DNA of 57,779 bases from an uncultured Granulosicoccaceae bacterium (GTDB lineage Bacteria; Pseudomonadota; Gammaproteobacteria; Granulosicoccales; Granulosicoccaceae): the NCBI GenBank assembly GCA_938035945.1, contig CALHOU010000093.1:1-57779 (forward strand). Direction: 5' to 3'. A program made the position numbers and the translations under genes. Below, one piece after another: positions 19,651 through 28,851 of this stretch (positions are counted from its first letter, which is position 1; the number at the start of each line of letters is the position of its first letter). The notes beneath the pieces are model-generated. The model searched no databases. It saw only the letters and a list, made by a program, of their open reading frames with translations, and had not been told where the DNA came from.

Positions 19651-21588
19651 ATGTCCGAAGGTAAAACCTATCCGGTTTCCAAAGATTTCGCTGATTCTGC
19701 ACACGCAGACAAAGCAAAGTACGACGAGATGTACGCCCACTCAGTCGAAAATCCAGATGAGTTTTGGGGCCAGCAGGCCGAAGAATTCATTGACTGGTTC
19801 AAGCCATGGGATGCAGTACAGGAGTGGGACTTTCACAAAGCAGAAATCGCGTGGTTCAAAGGCGCGAAACTCAACATCTCTTACAACTGCCTTGATCGCC
19901 ACTTAGAAAAACGCGCTGATCAAACAGCCATAATCTGGGAAGGCGATAACCCCGAAGAAGATCGTCACATCACGTACAAAGAACTGCACGATGAAGTTTG
20001 CCGATTCTCTAACGCGTTAAAGGGCATTGGCGTAAAGAAAGGCGATCGCGTTTGCATTTACATGCCCATGATTCCAGAAGCAGCCGTAGCCATGCTTGCT
20101 TGTACTCGCATTGGCGCTGTGCACTCGATCGTGTTCGGTGGTTTTTCACCTGATGCGTTAAAAGATCGTATTAACGATTCAGAATGCTCCATCGTCATCA
20201 CCGCAGACCAAGGTTTGCGTGGCGGTCGAACCGTTCCATTGAAAGCCAATGCTGATACTGCTTGTGAAAATACAGAGAGTGTAAAACGCATGGTCGTGGT
20301 TAAACGTGGTGGTGAGCCGGTGGAATGGAAAGATGGTCGTGATCTTTGGTATCACGAACTCGTTGAAGCCGCATCGAACGATTGCCCAGCCGTAGAAATG
20401 GATGCTGAAGATCCATTATTTATTTTATACACCTCCGGCTCAACCGGAAAACCAAAAGGTGTTCAACACACCAGCGGCGGTTATATTTTACAAGCCGCGA
20501 TGACGCACAAATACATTTTCGATTACAAAGATGGCGACATCTATTGGTGCACTGCCGATGTAGGCTGGGTAACCGGTCACTCTTATATTGTGTATGGTCC
20601 ATTAGCCAATGGCGCGACCACCATGATGTTCGAGGGCATTCCAACCTACCCTGATGTAAGTCGTTTTTGGAATATCATCGATAAGCACAAGGTCAACACT
20701 TTCTACACAGCGCCCACCGCCATTCGCGCGCTTATGGCCAGCGGTGATGAGCCGGTAAAATCCACTGACAGAAGCTCTTTAAAACTACTAGGCACTGTCG
20801 GTGAGCCGATCAATCCTGAAGCCTGGGAGTGGTACTACAATGTGGTTGGCGATGCGCGCTGCCCTATTGTTGATACTTGGTGGCAAACAGAAACCGGTGG
20901 CATTCTCATTTCACCCCTTCCAGGTGCTACCGATTTAAAACCCGGCTCTGCTACAAAGCCGTTTTTTGGTGTTGTACCTGCTCTGGTTGATGAAGAAGGC
21001 AATATTCTCGACGGTGCCACGTCGGGCAATCTGGTAATTACTCGCCCATGGCCTGGCATCATGCGCACAGTCTACGGAGACCACAAACGTTTTCACGAAA
21101 CCTATTTCCAAATGTACCCCGGTTACTACTTCACAGGTGACGGTGCCCGCCGCGACGAAGATGGTTACTACTGGATAACCGGTCGTGTTGATGATGTACT
21201 AAACGTATCAGGACACAGACTGGGTACAGCGGAAATCGAAAGTGCACTAGTTCTACACGATGCTGTTGCCGAAGCTGCGGTGGTGGGTTACCCGCACGAC
21301 ATCAAAGGCCAAGGAATTTACGCCTACGTGACATTGATGAACGATGTAGAGCCTACCGAAGAGCTACGTGCTGAATTGGTAAAACACGTACGAACAGAAA
21401 TTGGCCCGATCGCCACCCCTGACGCTATCCAATGGGCACCAGGATTACCGAAAACTCGTTCAGGCAAAATCATGCGTCGCATCTTGCGTAAGATTGCCGA
21501 GAACGATGTGAGCAACCTTGGTGATACTTCAACGCTTGCCGACCCAGGCGTGGTTGATGGATTGGTTGAGAATCGCGCCAGTACTTAA
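19651..21588 (+). CDS. acs: acetyl-CoA synthetase
   Basis: A 645-residue AMP-forming acetate-CoA ligase of normal length. Core motifs are all present: A3 [20 protein letters not shown]5 [11 protein letters not shown]8 [20 protein letters not shown], and the C-terminal acetylation/catalytic Lys in [11 protein letters not shown]. It activates acetate through acetyl-AMP in the cytoplasm. It lies 125 bases downstream of the CbrAB-like pair, where Pseudomonas has pcnB. This makes acs the obvious candidate target of that regulator, since SSS-domain kinases control acs in other bacteria. A strong hairpin follows the stop. Confidence 0.97.
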   Translation: MSEGKTYPVSKDFADSAHADKAKYDEMYAHSVENPDEFWGQQAEEFIDWFKPWDAVQEWDFHKAEIAWFKGAKLNISYNCLDRHLEKRADQTAIIWEGDNPEEDRHITYKELHDEVCRFSNALKGIGVKKGDRVCIYMPMIPEAAVAMLACTRIGAVHSIVFGGFSPDALKDRINDSECSIVITADQGLRGGRTVPLKANADTACENTESVKRMVVVKRGGEPVEWKDGRDLWYHELVEAASNDCPAVEMDAEDPLFILYTSGSTGKPKGVQHTSGGYILQAAMTHKYIFDYKDGDIYWCTADVGWVTGHSYIVYGPLANGATTMMFEGIPTYPDVSRFWNIIDKHKVNTFYTAPTAIRALMASGDEPVKSTDRSSLKLLGTVGEPINPEAWEWYYNVVGDARCPIVDTWWQTETGGILISPLPGATDLKPGSATKPFFGVVPALVDEEGNILDGATSGNLVITRPWPGIMRTVYGDHKRFHETYFQMYPGYYFTGDGARRDEDGYYWITGRVDDVLNVSGHRLGTAEIESALVLHDAVAEAAVVGYPHDIKGQGIYAYVTLMNDVEPTEELRAELVKHVRTEIGPIATPDAIQWAPGLPKTRSGKIMRRILRKIAENDVSNLGDTSTLADPGVVDGLVENRAST

Positions 21589-21599
21589 AACGTGAAATT

Positions 21600-21630
21600 A
21601 AGCCCAGCAGCCTGTTGTGCTGCTGGGCTT
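21600..21630 (+). terminator. intrinsic terminator after acs
   Basis: A perfect 12-bp stem, AAGCCCAGCAGC (21600-21611) with GCTGCTGGGCTT (21619-21630), closes a 7-base loop 12 bases after the acs stop. It lies between convergent genes (acs and the VOC protein) and ends in TT with AT-rich flanks, so it may work in both directions. Confidence 0.75.
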
Positions 21631-21635
21631 ATATT

Positions 21636-22295
21636 CTAAGCAGGACGACTATCTAAAACGCGAACGCCATTCGGTGTTTCAAATTCTGCACTCATATAGG
21701 CTTTGGCTTCAGTAGCCAACGGCTCTATGCTAACTTGATTATCAAGCTGCATGGCTTTCAAAATGTCGCTCAACCAGGGTGCGTAGGGATGGTAAATGCT
21801 TAGGTTTAATAAACGACAATTCAAATCAATCATGTTATTCGCTGGATGAGCTTCGGTTTTCCACTGCATAACATTGGGGATGAACCCGCTTGCCAGTAAG
21901 CGCCCATCTTCTGGAACAGCAAACAACCAACTTAAATTACCGCGCGACAAAGGTGTGATTTCACCTAATGCCATTGGCGTATCGGCTTGCAGTTGTTCAA
22001 GGTCATTTGTATTGGCTGCCCACGTCACTAAGCGTGGTTGCTGCTGCAAACTGTATTGCATGGCAGGGTCGTCTAAGCCAAACCAGCGCGGTCGCGATGG
22101 CGGGGGGGCTTCGGGGTTCACGGCGATGACTTCTAAAAATATTTCATCGCCAATGCGCATGACGTGATTGTGGGTGCCCATTAACGGGTGTTCACCACCT
22201 TTGGGGATGTCGACACCTAGCACATCGTGAATGTATGAAACGCCCTGCTCTAAATTGCTTGCCGCAACCACTAGGTGATCAAGTTTGCTTGGCAT
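21636..22295 (-). CDS. VOC family protein (glyoxalase-like)
   Basis: A 219-residue protein beginning MPSKLDHLVVAASNLEQGVSYIHDVLG, the usual first beta-alpha-beta-beta module of the vicinal oxygen chelate fold. It continues with THNHVMRIGDEIFLEVIAVNP, which supplies possible metal ligands (His, Glu). The C-terminal half is a divergent second module (about 120-215). Such glyoxalase-like proteins include dioxygenases, isomerases and resistance proteins; nothing here fixes the substrate. It stands alone, convergent to acs and tail-to-head with the thioredoxin gene (22 bases). Confidence 0.8.
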   Translation of the reverse strand: MPSKLDHLVVAASNLEQGVSYIHDVLGVDIPKGGEHPLMGTHNHVMRIGDEIFLEVIAVNPEAPPPSRPRWFGLDDPAMQYSLQQQPRLVTWAANTNDLEQLQADTPMALGEITPLSRGNLSWLFAVPEDGRLLASGFIPNVMQWKTEAHPANNMIDLNCRLLNLSIYHPYAPWLSDILKAMQLDNQVSIEPLATEAKAYMSAEFETPNGVRVLDSRPA

Positions 22296-22317
22296 AGGTT
22301 TTTGCCTTGAGTTTGAG

Positions 22318-22983
22318 TTATTTCGAACTGCTTTTACGACTAAGCTTGCGGATTAAGTACAGCAGCGCAATGACCAGAAAAAGGAGTGTGGCAACGATGA
22401 TTGATTTCATAGTGGTGGAAAAGTTATGGAATTGGGCGATACTTGCAGAAATTTTACTACTTTCCGGTGCACTACCTTTTGTCTCATTCAAAGCAACAAC
22501 CGCATCAATATAGCGTTGCTCATCCCATTCCCGAGCACCTGCTGCCTCATACACAACTCGCCCGTTGGGCGCCACCACCACAGTATGCGGCAAAGCTCGC
22601 CCCGACCAGTTACCCAGTGAACGAATTTTGTCACCGACAACAATTGGAAAATCGATAGTGAGGTTGTTCTCAGTTAAGAACGTTTCAATCGCATCGGCTT
22701 CTTCGCCAATATTGATGGCAAGCATGCCTACGTTTTGTTCTTTTAACTGTGCCCACGCATTATTTAGCGCAGGCAACTCCTCTAAACAAGGCGCACACCA
22801 AACCGCCCAAAAATTGATAAGCCACGTTTTGCCTTGTAAATTTTTTGTGTTGTAAACCGTACCATCAACCCCTTGTAAACTAAAATCGGGGATGGGTCTG
22901 TCAACGGCGGTTAGTGTTTGTTCTTGCGACTTAGCTACACCCATCAGTGCAAGACTTAACCCTACAACTAACGCAAACTTCAT
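22318..22983 (-). CDS. TlpA-like thioredoxin with signal peptide and C-terminal membrane anchor
   Basis: A 221-residue protein with an N-terminal signal (cleavage likely near AKSQEQ) and a TlpA/ResA-type thioredoxin domain (about 25-160). The redox pair is in [16 protein letters not shown] and the cis-Pro in [11 protein letters not shown]. Near the C-terminus a second hydrophobic segment ([20 protein letters not shown]) is followed by a Lys/Arg/Ser tail, so the domain would face the periplasm, anchored by its tail. Membership of the disulfide-reducing TlpA group is clear, but its partner is not. It overlaps the end of msrB by four bases, suggesting joint oxidative-damage repair, although MsrB has no export signal. 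Confidence 0.85.
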   Translation of the reverse strand: MKFALVVGLSLALMGVAKSQEQTLTAVDRPIPDFSLQGVDGTVYNTKNLQGKTWLINFWAVWCAPCLEELPALNNAWAQLKEQNVGMLAINIGEEADAIETFLTENNLTIDFPIVVGDKIRSLGNWSGRALPHTVVVAPNGRVVYEAAGAREWDEQRYIDAVVALNETKGSAPESSKISASIAQFHNFSTTMKSIIVATLLFLVIALLYLIRKLSRKSSSK

Positions 22984-23384
22984 TGTTTATCCCTATCAAC
23001 AAAGTTTAGCGAAGCCGAATTAATGCAATAGCGCAATCCCGTTGGCTGTGGTCCGTCAGGAAACACATGACCCAAGTGGGCCCCACAGGACTGACACAAC
23101 ACCTCAGTGCGCACCATGCCCAGGGTGTGGTCACTCTCCTCTTGGACATTGTTAGCATTCACAGCTTGGTAAAAGCTGGGCCAACCGCTGCCAGAGTCGT
23201 ATTTCGCATCCGAATCAAACAGATCTTCCGAACAACAAACGCACTGATAAACGCCATCGCCTTTGTGATCGTTGTATTTACCTGTAAACGCTCGCTCCGT
23301 ACCTTTGCCTCGCGCTATCGAATAGGCTTCTGTACTAAGTTCCCTGGCCCACTCACTTTCTGATTTTTCTACTTTTCTACTCAT
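22980..23384 (-). CDS. msrB: peptide methionine-R-sulfoxide reductase
   Basis: A 134-residue MsrB starting [17 protein letters not shown] at the ATG at 23384; a GTG four codons upstream is less likely. Zinc-site cysteines are in [17 protein letters not shown] and [13 protein letters not shown]. The catalytic Cys lies in the conserved RYCINSASL near the C-terminus, and SGSGWPSFY is intact. It reduces the R epimer of methionine sulfoxide using thioredoxin. There is no signal peptide, so it should be cytoplasmic. Four-base overlap with the TlpA-like gene downstream. Confidence 0.96.
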   Translation of the reverse strand: MSRKVEKSESEWARELSTEAYSIARGKGTERAFTGKYNDHKGDGVYQCVCCSEDLFDSDAKYDSGSGWPSFYQAVNANNVQEESDHTLGMVRTEVLCQSCGAHLGHVFPDGPQPTGLRYCINSASLNFVDRDKQ

Positions 23385-23477
23385 ATTATTTGCCACTTTT
23401 TTATAGTTTCAATGCAACCAGCACAGTTTGACCCCACCAGCTGGTTGAGTTCCCGCTCATGCCTCGTATAATGCCCT

Positions 23478-24026
23478 GTGAGCGATGATAAACCACTTAG
23501 CGAAGACGATAAGGCTCTGTTTAGAGATGCCATTGGCGATGTTAAGAGTGTAGCCAATGATAAAGCACCTGATAGCAAGGCCAAACCCCGTGCTCGCGTA
23601 AAATCCACCCAAAGCGATAATCGCTCAGTAATGGAAGAGTTGTTAAGTGAGCTTAGCGAATCCGATCTGCTCGAAACCGGCGAACACCTCAGTTATACCG
23701 CACCCGGCGTCCAACGCGGAGTATTGCGTAAGCTCAAGTCTGGTAAATACGCTATCCAAGCTGAAATAGATTTGCACGGCATGAATTTGCAAACGGCCAA
23801 GCAGGAGCTTTCTGCATTTCTCGTCGAATGCCAACACCGCAGGTTACTTTGTGTGCGCATCATTCATGGTAAGGGCCGAAAAAATGCCGACCAAGCACCG
23901 CGTATGAAACCCGCAGTGAATCAGTGGCTGCAAAGCAATAAAAAAATCCTCGCATTCTGCTCAGCAAGGTCAAACGATGGTGGTACCGGTGCAGTATATG
24001 CCTTGCTAAAAAGAGTTAGTGATTGA
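23478..24026 (+). CDS. Smr-domain protein
   Basis: A 182-residue protein starting at a GTG (MSDDKPLSEDDKALFRDAIG). The N-terminal half is charged and probably disordered. The C-terminal Smr domain (about 85-182) has EIDLHGMNLQTAKQEL and RIIHGKGRK, the DLHG and HGKG motifs of the family. Small stand-alone Smr proteins in proteobacteria (SmrA/SmrB, YdaL types) are nicking or RNA endonucleases; SmrB cleaves mRNA at collided ribosomes. Which subtype this is cannot be set from motifs alone. Its TGA overlaps the next ATG by one base, so the following lipoprotein is probably coupled. Confidence 0.9.
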   Translation: MSDDKPLSEDDKALFRDAIGDVKSVANDKAPDSKAKPRARVKSTQSDNRSVMEELLSELSESDLLETGEHLSYTAPGVQRGVLRKLKSGKYAIQAEIDLHGMNLQTAKQELSAFLVECQHRRLLCVRIIHGKGRKNADQAPRMKPAVNQWLQSNKKILAFCSARSNDGGTGAVYALLKRVSD

Positions 24027-24652
24027 TGAAAACACTGGCGACATTTTTAATCTCACTGCTGTTACTGGGCGGATGCGCTAGCACTAACTTTAGCCACGAG
24101 AAAAAAACAGACTACGCCTATAAAGTTAAACAACCTTCATTAGATCAACCAAACTATGATCATCCACAAGTGATCACACTGCAACAACAGTATAAGGCAT
24201 GGTTGGATGATGCGTCGATAACGCCAAATAGAATTGACGTGCTGGTCGCCGCAGCCAGTCCCAGTTTGCAACACCTTGTGGAGCTTGCCGAAGGCGCAAC
24301 CGTTGAGATGGAGTTTCCCGATTGGTTTGTTGCGGGTGGAAAAATTCCAGAGGATACACAAGCAGAACATGTGCTATCGCTTGAAAGCATTCCCAGTGGT
24401 ACCATGCCAACAAACTTCAAACAACCATCGGTACAAAGCGCGGCTTATTTGGGCCATGTTTTTATTGTTAACCGATGTAGTTCGAGCGCCCAGCATCGGT
24501 TGTCTGGCACCCTATCACTTGCAGAGTACCGGCACTTTCATCAGTTCTTACTGGCCAAAAAACTTTGGACTGTACATGATTTTACTATTGCAGAAAATGC
24601 AGTTGCTCAGATAAAGTTAAATGATTCTTTTACGCAATCGGTTTTGTGTTGA
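24026..24652 (+). CDS. hypothetical lipoprotein
   Basis: A 208-residue protein with a clear lipoprotein signal, MKTLATFLISLLLLGGCAS; the Cys of LLGGC is the acylation site. The ATG at 24026 is preferred over the TTG one codon earlier. The mature part has no motif I recognise. It is translationally coupled to the Smr gene (TGATG junction). Membrane location is well supported; function is unknown. Confidence 0.7.
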   Translation: MKTLATFLISLLLLGGCASTNFSHEKKTDYAYKVKQPSLDQPNYDHPQVITLQQQYKAWLDDASITPNRIDVLVAAASPSLQHLVELAEGATVEMEFPDWFVAGGKIPEDTQAEHVLSLESIPSGTMPTNFKQPSVQSAAYLGHVFIVNRCSSSAQHRLSGTLSLAEYRHFHQFLLAKKLWTVHDFTIAENAVAQIKLNDSFTQSVLC

Positions 24653-24845
24653 GTAAGCGCAAGTGTGAACAGGCACACAGCTAAATTGATCGCTCGGCAA
24701 GCCTGCTAGTCAACTTAAGGGGCTGATCACTTGCATATCGATCACATTTCTTTGCGCCGAGCTGAATTTGCCGACCGCCACGGCCGCTTTCCAACCTAGC
24801 TGTAATTAATGCTTCCAGCGCAACCTTCTATGGAAAGGATGATCA

Positions 24846-26939
24846 ATGCTCGGCAAAAAAGCACCACCCACTTTTTATTGGACGTTTAAATTGGGACGTT
24901 TAGGCATTCGAACAGCCTTGCTTGGTTGTTTACTGGCATTTGCCACGAGTAGTTGGGCAAATACCGACTACGTTTCTATTGGCGAACCAGGCAACTGGGT
25001 ATTGGACGTTCCGTTCACAGACAGCTCAATCAAACCAAGCGCCGATACAAAGTACGGCATTTTCTATCGGCTATTCGATAGGCAGGTTGACGTAACGGAT
25101 GCAGCGAATCACGCTAACTATTCGAAAATAGAATTTGAATTCACCAATTTAGGCGGTGTGGAAGATCGCTCTACAATAACCATTGACTTTGACCCAAACT
25201 ACGAATCGATCGTCATGCATTCACTGGGCATTGTTAGAGACTCTGTTTATATCGACAGGCTAGAGAGTACTGAGCTGGAAGTGCTGCGCACCGAAGAAGA
25301 CTTAGATGATCTTTTTTATAACGGAACCAAAACGCTTACGCTTATTTTAGATGATGTGCGCGTTGGTGACATTTTACGTTACAGCTATACCAGAAATGGC
25401 TCCAATCCGGTATTCGACAACCTATTTGAATACACGGCTAGAACCCAGTTTTATCACCCGATGGCGTCGGTATCTTTTCGTCTGATCACAAACGAAAATC
25501 AATCCCTCTACATTCGCCAACGAGATACAGAAAAAGACACCGTTATTGATCGCTCAATCAAAGACGGCATAAAACAAGTTTCGTGGTCAGCTAACAACTT
25601 AGAGGCCTTAAATTCAGTCGATGACGAACCTTATTGGAGTGAATTATCCCCCCGCTTTACCGTAAGTACTGTTGCAAATTGGGAGGACATTGTCGCGTGG
25701 TCCCTACCCAAATATGACTTTACTGATTACGAATCAAAAGAATTAGAAACAGTTGCACAAAATATAAAACAGCAACATGACTGGCCAGAAGCTCAAGTCG
25801 GTGCTGCACTGCAATGGGTTCAAGAAGAAATTCGGTATTTCGGTGTTGAGCTGGGTGATAACTCGCATAATCCGTCCAATCCTGAAGACACGCTCGCCAA
25901 TAGATTCGGTGATTGTAAAGATAAAACCGTACTGCTGATAAGTCTTCTCAGCAAGCTCGGAATCGAAGCGCAACCGGCCTTGGTAAACACATACGGTACT
26001 CTGCGCAGCGACAAGGTGTCATCACGACTAAACGCGTTCAATCACGTTATCGTACATATGGAATTAGAAGGTACCTCACACTGGATAGACCCAACCCGCC
26101 GCAACCAGCGAGGAGCTATCGGAGATTTTTACGAACCAAACTACGGAAAAGCATTAATCATAGCGGACGGTCAAACTGAACTCACCAGCATGTCAATGCA
26201 GTTCAGCGAATATAATTTCAGTGTTCTAAAGAAATACGAGTTAGATCCCTTCTACGACGGCAACGCTGACTTCACTTTACAAACCTATCGCAAAGGCTTG
26301 AGCGCAGAACATTACCGTGGCACGGTCAGTGACCTTGGCTTGAACAAGTTAAAGAAAGACTACGTCGACTACTATCGCGGTAACTACAATTATTTGGAAA
26401 GTGCCGGCGAAATAAAATACAAAGAGCTCTCGAGTAACTCCACACAAACCACCGAAGCTTACAAACTTGAAGAATTTTGGACTGACCACGATGATGGTGA
26501 TATCGGGTTCGATATCGTGTCGGATGAAACACGACGCTATCTAGAATGGCCGGAAGCTGCGAAATACCGCACGCGCTCCTACGCTCAAGGGCATCCGAAT
26601 ATTGTTGAAGAAACCAACATCATTCACTTCGCCAATAACGTTACAAGAGAAAGTGCCCGTGAAAAAGTGAGCAATGAATACTTCACTTACGAAGTTTTCG
26701 TTGAGCAAGACCCCAATACGAACACACTGACAACCAAACACAAATTTGAGTCCCATGCCCTATCGATACCTGCAAAAGACTTAAGACGATTTTCAAAAGA
26801 CATGGAACGAGCGTGGGAGATCAGTTCGATCTATGTTCCGAAGTCTGGGCTCGACTGGAATGATGATGACGATGAGCCCAAAAACGACTTAAAAAATTGG
26901 AGTGATTATTTATTGGGTCTGCTCACGGGAAGGCGCTAA
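24846..26939 (+). CDS. DUF3857 / transglutaminase-like exported protein
   Basis: A 697-residue exported protein, signal near residues 20-38 (TALLGCLLAFATSSWA). Residues about 75-230 match DUF3857, an N-terminal beta-rich domain. A transglutaminase-like core follows (about 270-430): Cys in NRFGDCKDKTVLLISLLSKLG, His in FNHVIVHM and Asp in HWIDPTRR form the papain-like triad. A C-terminal DUF2569/3858-like region (about 450-650) ends in a charged tail. Families with this layout are common in bacteroidetes and gammaproteobacteria, with unproven substrates, perhaps cell-envelope proteins or peptidoglycan. GGAAAGGATGATCA provides a good ribosome site. It stands alone between convergent and unrelated genes. 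Confidence 0.85.
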   Translation: MLGKKAPPTFYWTFKLGRLGIRTALLGCLLAFATSSWANTDYVSIGEPGNWVLDVPFTDSSIKPSADTKYGIFYRLFDRQVDVTDAANHANYSKIEFEFTNLGGVEDRSTITIDFDPNYESIVMHSLGIVRDSVYIDRLESTELEVLRTEEDLDDLFYNGTKTLTLILDDVRVGDILRYSYTRNGSNPVFDNLFEYTARTQFYHPMASVSFRLITNENQSLYIRQRDTEKDTVIDRSIKDGIKQVSWSANNLEALNSVDDEPYWSELSPRFTVSTVANWEDIVAWSLPKYDFTDYESKELETVAQNIKQQHDWPEAQVGAALQWVQEEIRYFGVELGDNSHNPSNPEDTLANRFGDCKDKTVLLISLLSKLGIEAQPALVNTYGTLRSDKVSSRLNAFNHVIVHMELEGTSHWIDPTRRNQRGAIGDFYEPNYGKALIIADGQTELTSMSMQFSEYNFSVLKKYELDPFYDGNADFTLQTYRKGLSAEHYRGTVSDLGLNKLKKDYVDYYRGNYNYLESAGEIKYKELSSNSTQTTEAYKLEEFWTDHDDGDIGFDIVSDETRRYLEWPEAAKYRTRSYAQGHPNIVEETNIIHFANNVTRESAREKVSNEYFTYEVFVEQDPNTNTLTTKHKFESHALSIPAKDLRRFSKDMERAWEISSIYVPKSGLDWNDDDDEPKNDLKNWSDYLLGLLTGRR

Positions 26940-26948
26940 TGCTGCACC

Positions 26949-27380
26949 TTATGCGATGCCAGCACGCATTTTAGTTATCGCCAGTGCAGCATTTCCAGCT
27001 TCGCGCCCTTTGGTCACAAAGTGATCTCGATAGATTTTAGTATGGTGCTCGGTTTCTTGAAAATGATGTGGTGTTAACGACACCGATAACACCGGCACGC
27101 CCGAATCGAGCCCCGCTTGCATTAATCCACTTACAACTGCCTGTGCAACAAAGTCGTGACGGTAGATGCCACCATCAACCACCAGTGCTGCTGCAACAAC
27201 GGCGGCGTATTTACCCGTATTGGCCAAGTCACGTGCAAACAGGGGCATTTCAAATGCACCAGGCACATCAAACACATCTACCCGGTCTTTTGGCACAACT
27301 TCATAAAAGCCTGCCAAGGCTTGGTCGACTATGTCTGAATGCCAATTGGCTTTTACGAAGGCGTAGCGATTGTTGTCCAT
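26949..27380 (-). CDS. ribH2: RibH2-like 6,7-dimethyl-8-ribityllumazine synthase
   Basis: A 143-residue lumazine synthase with the catalytic pattern of the type II (RibH2) group: FVKANWHSDIVDQAL, DVPGAFEMPLFARDLA, GGIYRHDFVAQAVVSGLMQ with the general-base His, and VLSVSLTPHHFQE. It condenses 5-amino-6-ribitylaminouracil with 3,4-dihydroxy-2-butanone phosphate to make the riboflavin precursor. RibH2 is best known from rhizobia and Brucella, often as a second copy beside a classical RibH in the main rib operon. No other rib gene is in the window, and I see no FMN riboswitch upstream. Confidence 0.88.
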   Translation of the reverse strand: MDNNRYAFVKANWHSDIVDQALAGFYEVVPKDRVDVFDVPGAFEMPLFARDLANTGKYAAVVAAALVVDGGIYRHDFVAQAVVSGLMQAGLDSGVPVLSVSLTPHHFQETEHHTKIYRDHFVTKGREAGNAALAITKMRAGIA

Positions 27381-27457
27381 GGCGTTCTCGAATAAATAGT
27401 GCGTTTAGTGACGTTGTGCGACTATAGCAGAATGCGCTTATGATCGACTTTTGCTTA

Positions 27458-28021
27458 CTACAGACACTGCTTCATGAGCGGCTGCATACTTTTTTCGAAC
27501 TCTGTTAAGTCAAATGTTGCGGTAAACGCATCACGCGACGATGGGAAAATTCGTATGTGCATAGACTTCCCCGCAAACAGTGATTGCGCAATCCGCTTAA
27601 TGCTGCCTTGATCATCCATGCTTAAAGCATACTTATTGTTCGGACTAACAAATTTTTCCATTCGCGGTGAATTTTCATCAACCTGGATTTGCACATTATG
27701 TGTATCTCCCCGCTCACCCAGTTGACATGAGGTCGATAGAACGAATGTTTGTTTAGCTTCCGCGCAGGTGAAAACCAGCGAGAGAGATCCCACTTCGTCT
27801 CCACACTTAACTTCATGAACCGCTGAATTGCTGACCGTTATGCTCCCGAGAGCTTTCGATTTAAGCACCCGCCACCCTTTATTTTTTGCATGCGCGCTGT
27901 CGGCATAGCAATCCGTTCTCAGCGCATTGTCCTCAATAACGCTGCAATGCGATTCTTGAGCGAAAATCACAGGTGCGAGAAAACACACGATTAATCCAAA
28001 CAAGATGCGCATAGTTTGCAT
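27458..28021 (-). CDS. TagO/VasI-like exported protein
   Basis: A 187-residue protein with a Sec signal (MRILFGLIVCFLAPVIFA after a short lead) and cysteines in the mature part (SHCSVIEDNALRTDCY; CAEAKQTFVLSTSC; terminal KQC). The order of an N-terminal Cys pair, a WRVLKSKALG segment and a terminal FDLTEFEKSMQPLMKQC resembles the TagO/VasI family of type VI secretion accessory proteins. Here it is the last gene of the inositol operon, overlapping the aldolase stop by one base (TAATG). No other type VI gene is in the window. It could be an unrelated exported protein with similar architecture. Confidence 0.5.
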   Translation of the reverse strand: MQTMRILFGLIVCFLAPVIFAQESHCSVIEDNALRTDCYADSAHAKNKGWRVLKSKALGSITVSNSAVHEVKCGDEVGSLSLVFTCAEAKQTFVLSTSCQLGERGDTHNVQIQVDENSPRMEKFVSPNNKYALSMDDQGSIKRIAQSLFAGKSMHIRIFPSSRDAFTATFDLTEFEKSMQPLMKQCL

Positions 28022-28851
28022 TAGTGCTTCCCCATTGTGCGAAGAACGCTTTGGGCAGCACCACTTAAAGGGATTATTGTATCTTTTAAAATGGCATTGC
28101 GATCAAAACGTTTCGCATCACTGCCGACTGCATCACGAAGTGCCTGACCAAAGGCCATGCGTAACTCGGTACCGATATTAAACTTGCAAATCGCCGATGT
28201 ATTGGCAAGCTCGATTCTCTGGGCTTCTGGTACACCCGAACCGCCGTGTATAACCAGCGGCACGGAGGTGACTGACTCAATGGCTCGAATGCGCTCTATA
28301 TCTAAACCATCGCCATCATCTTGCTGCAGATGCACATTACCAACAGAAATTGCCATGGCATCCACATCCGTGTCTATTGCAAATTTGGCCGCCTCAGATG
28401 GATCGGTGCCGTCTGATTCTTCACCATCCGCGTAGCCAACAAAACCAATTTCGCCTTCACAAGACACACCGGCGGCATGCGCAAGTTGGGCGATGTGTGC
28501 CGTTTCATCAATGTTCTGTTGTAAAGGCTTACGCGAGCCATCATACATAACCGATGTAAAGCCTGCGGCGATTGCCTGCTCGCACTCTTCCACAGAATAA
28601 CCATGATCTAGGTGTGCCACAACGGGTACCGACGCGTTCTGTGCTAAATGACGAAACATGGCGCCGAGCACCGGCAAGGGCGTGTGTTCACGGCAACCCG
28701 GACCGGCTTGCAATATCAACGGACACTGTACGCTTTCGGCCGCTGACACGTAGGCCAGCATGTCCTCCCAACCCAAACACACCAATCCAGCTACAGCGTA
28801 ACCGTCTTTAAGTGCTGGCTGCAGAACATCTGAAAGCGTGGCTAGCGTCAT
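28021..28851 (-). CDS. class II aldolase of the inositol pathway (IolJ-like)
   Basis: A 276-residue member of the class II fructose-bisphosphate aldolase family. Zinc ligands are visible in VAHLDHGYS, in the CEGEIGFVG stretch, and in VIHGGSGVP. The enzyme would split 2-deoxy-5-keto-gluconic acid 6-phosphate to dihydroxyacetone phosphate and malonate semialdehyde. It is assigned to that step because it is encoded immediately after iolB, iolC and iolD on the same strand. By family alone it could be a fructose-, tagatose- or other ketose-bisphosphate aldolase. It overlaps iolB's end by four bases. Confidence 0.82.
   Translation of the reverse strand: MTLATLSDVLQPALKDGYAVAGLVCLGWEDMLAYVSAAESVQCPLILQAGPGCREHTPLPVLGAMFRHLAQNASVPVVAHLDHGYSVEECEQAIAAGFTSVMYDGSRKPLQQNIDETAHIAQLAHAAGVSCEGEIGFVGYADGEESDGTDPSEAAKFAIDTDVDAMAISVGNVHLQQDDGDGLDIERIRAIESVTSVPLVIHGGSGVPEAQRIELANTSAICKFNIGTELRMAFGQALRDAVGSDAKRFDRNAILKDTIIPLSGAAQSVLRTMGKH

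Noticed and set aside
27381..27457. FMN riboswitch near ribH2
   Set aside because: The upstream region of ribH2 is short and has none of the conserved RFN-element segments.
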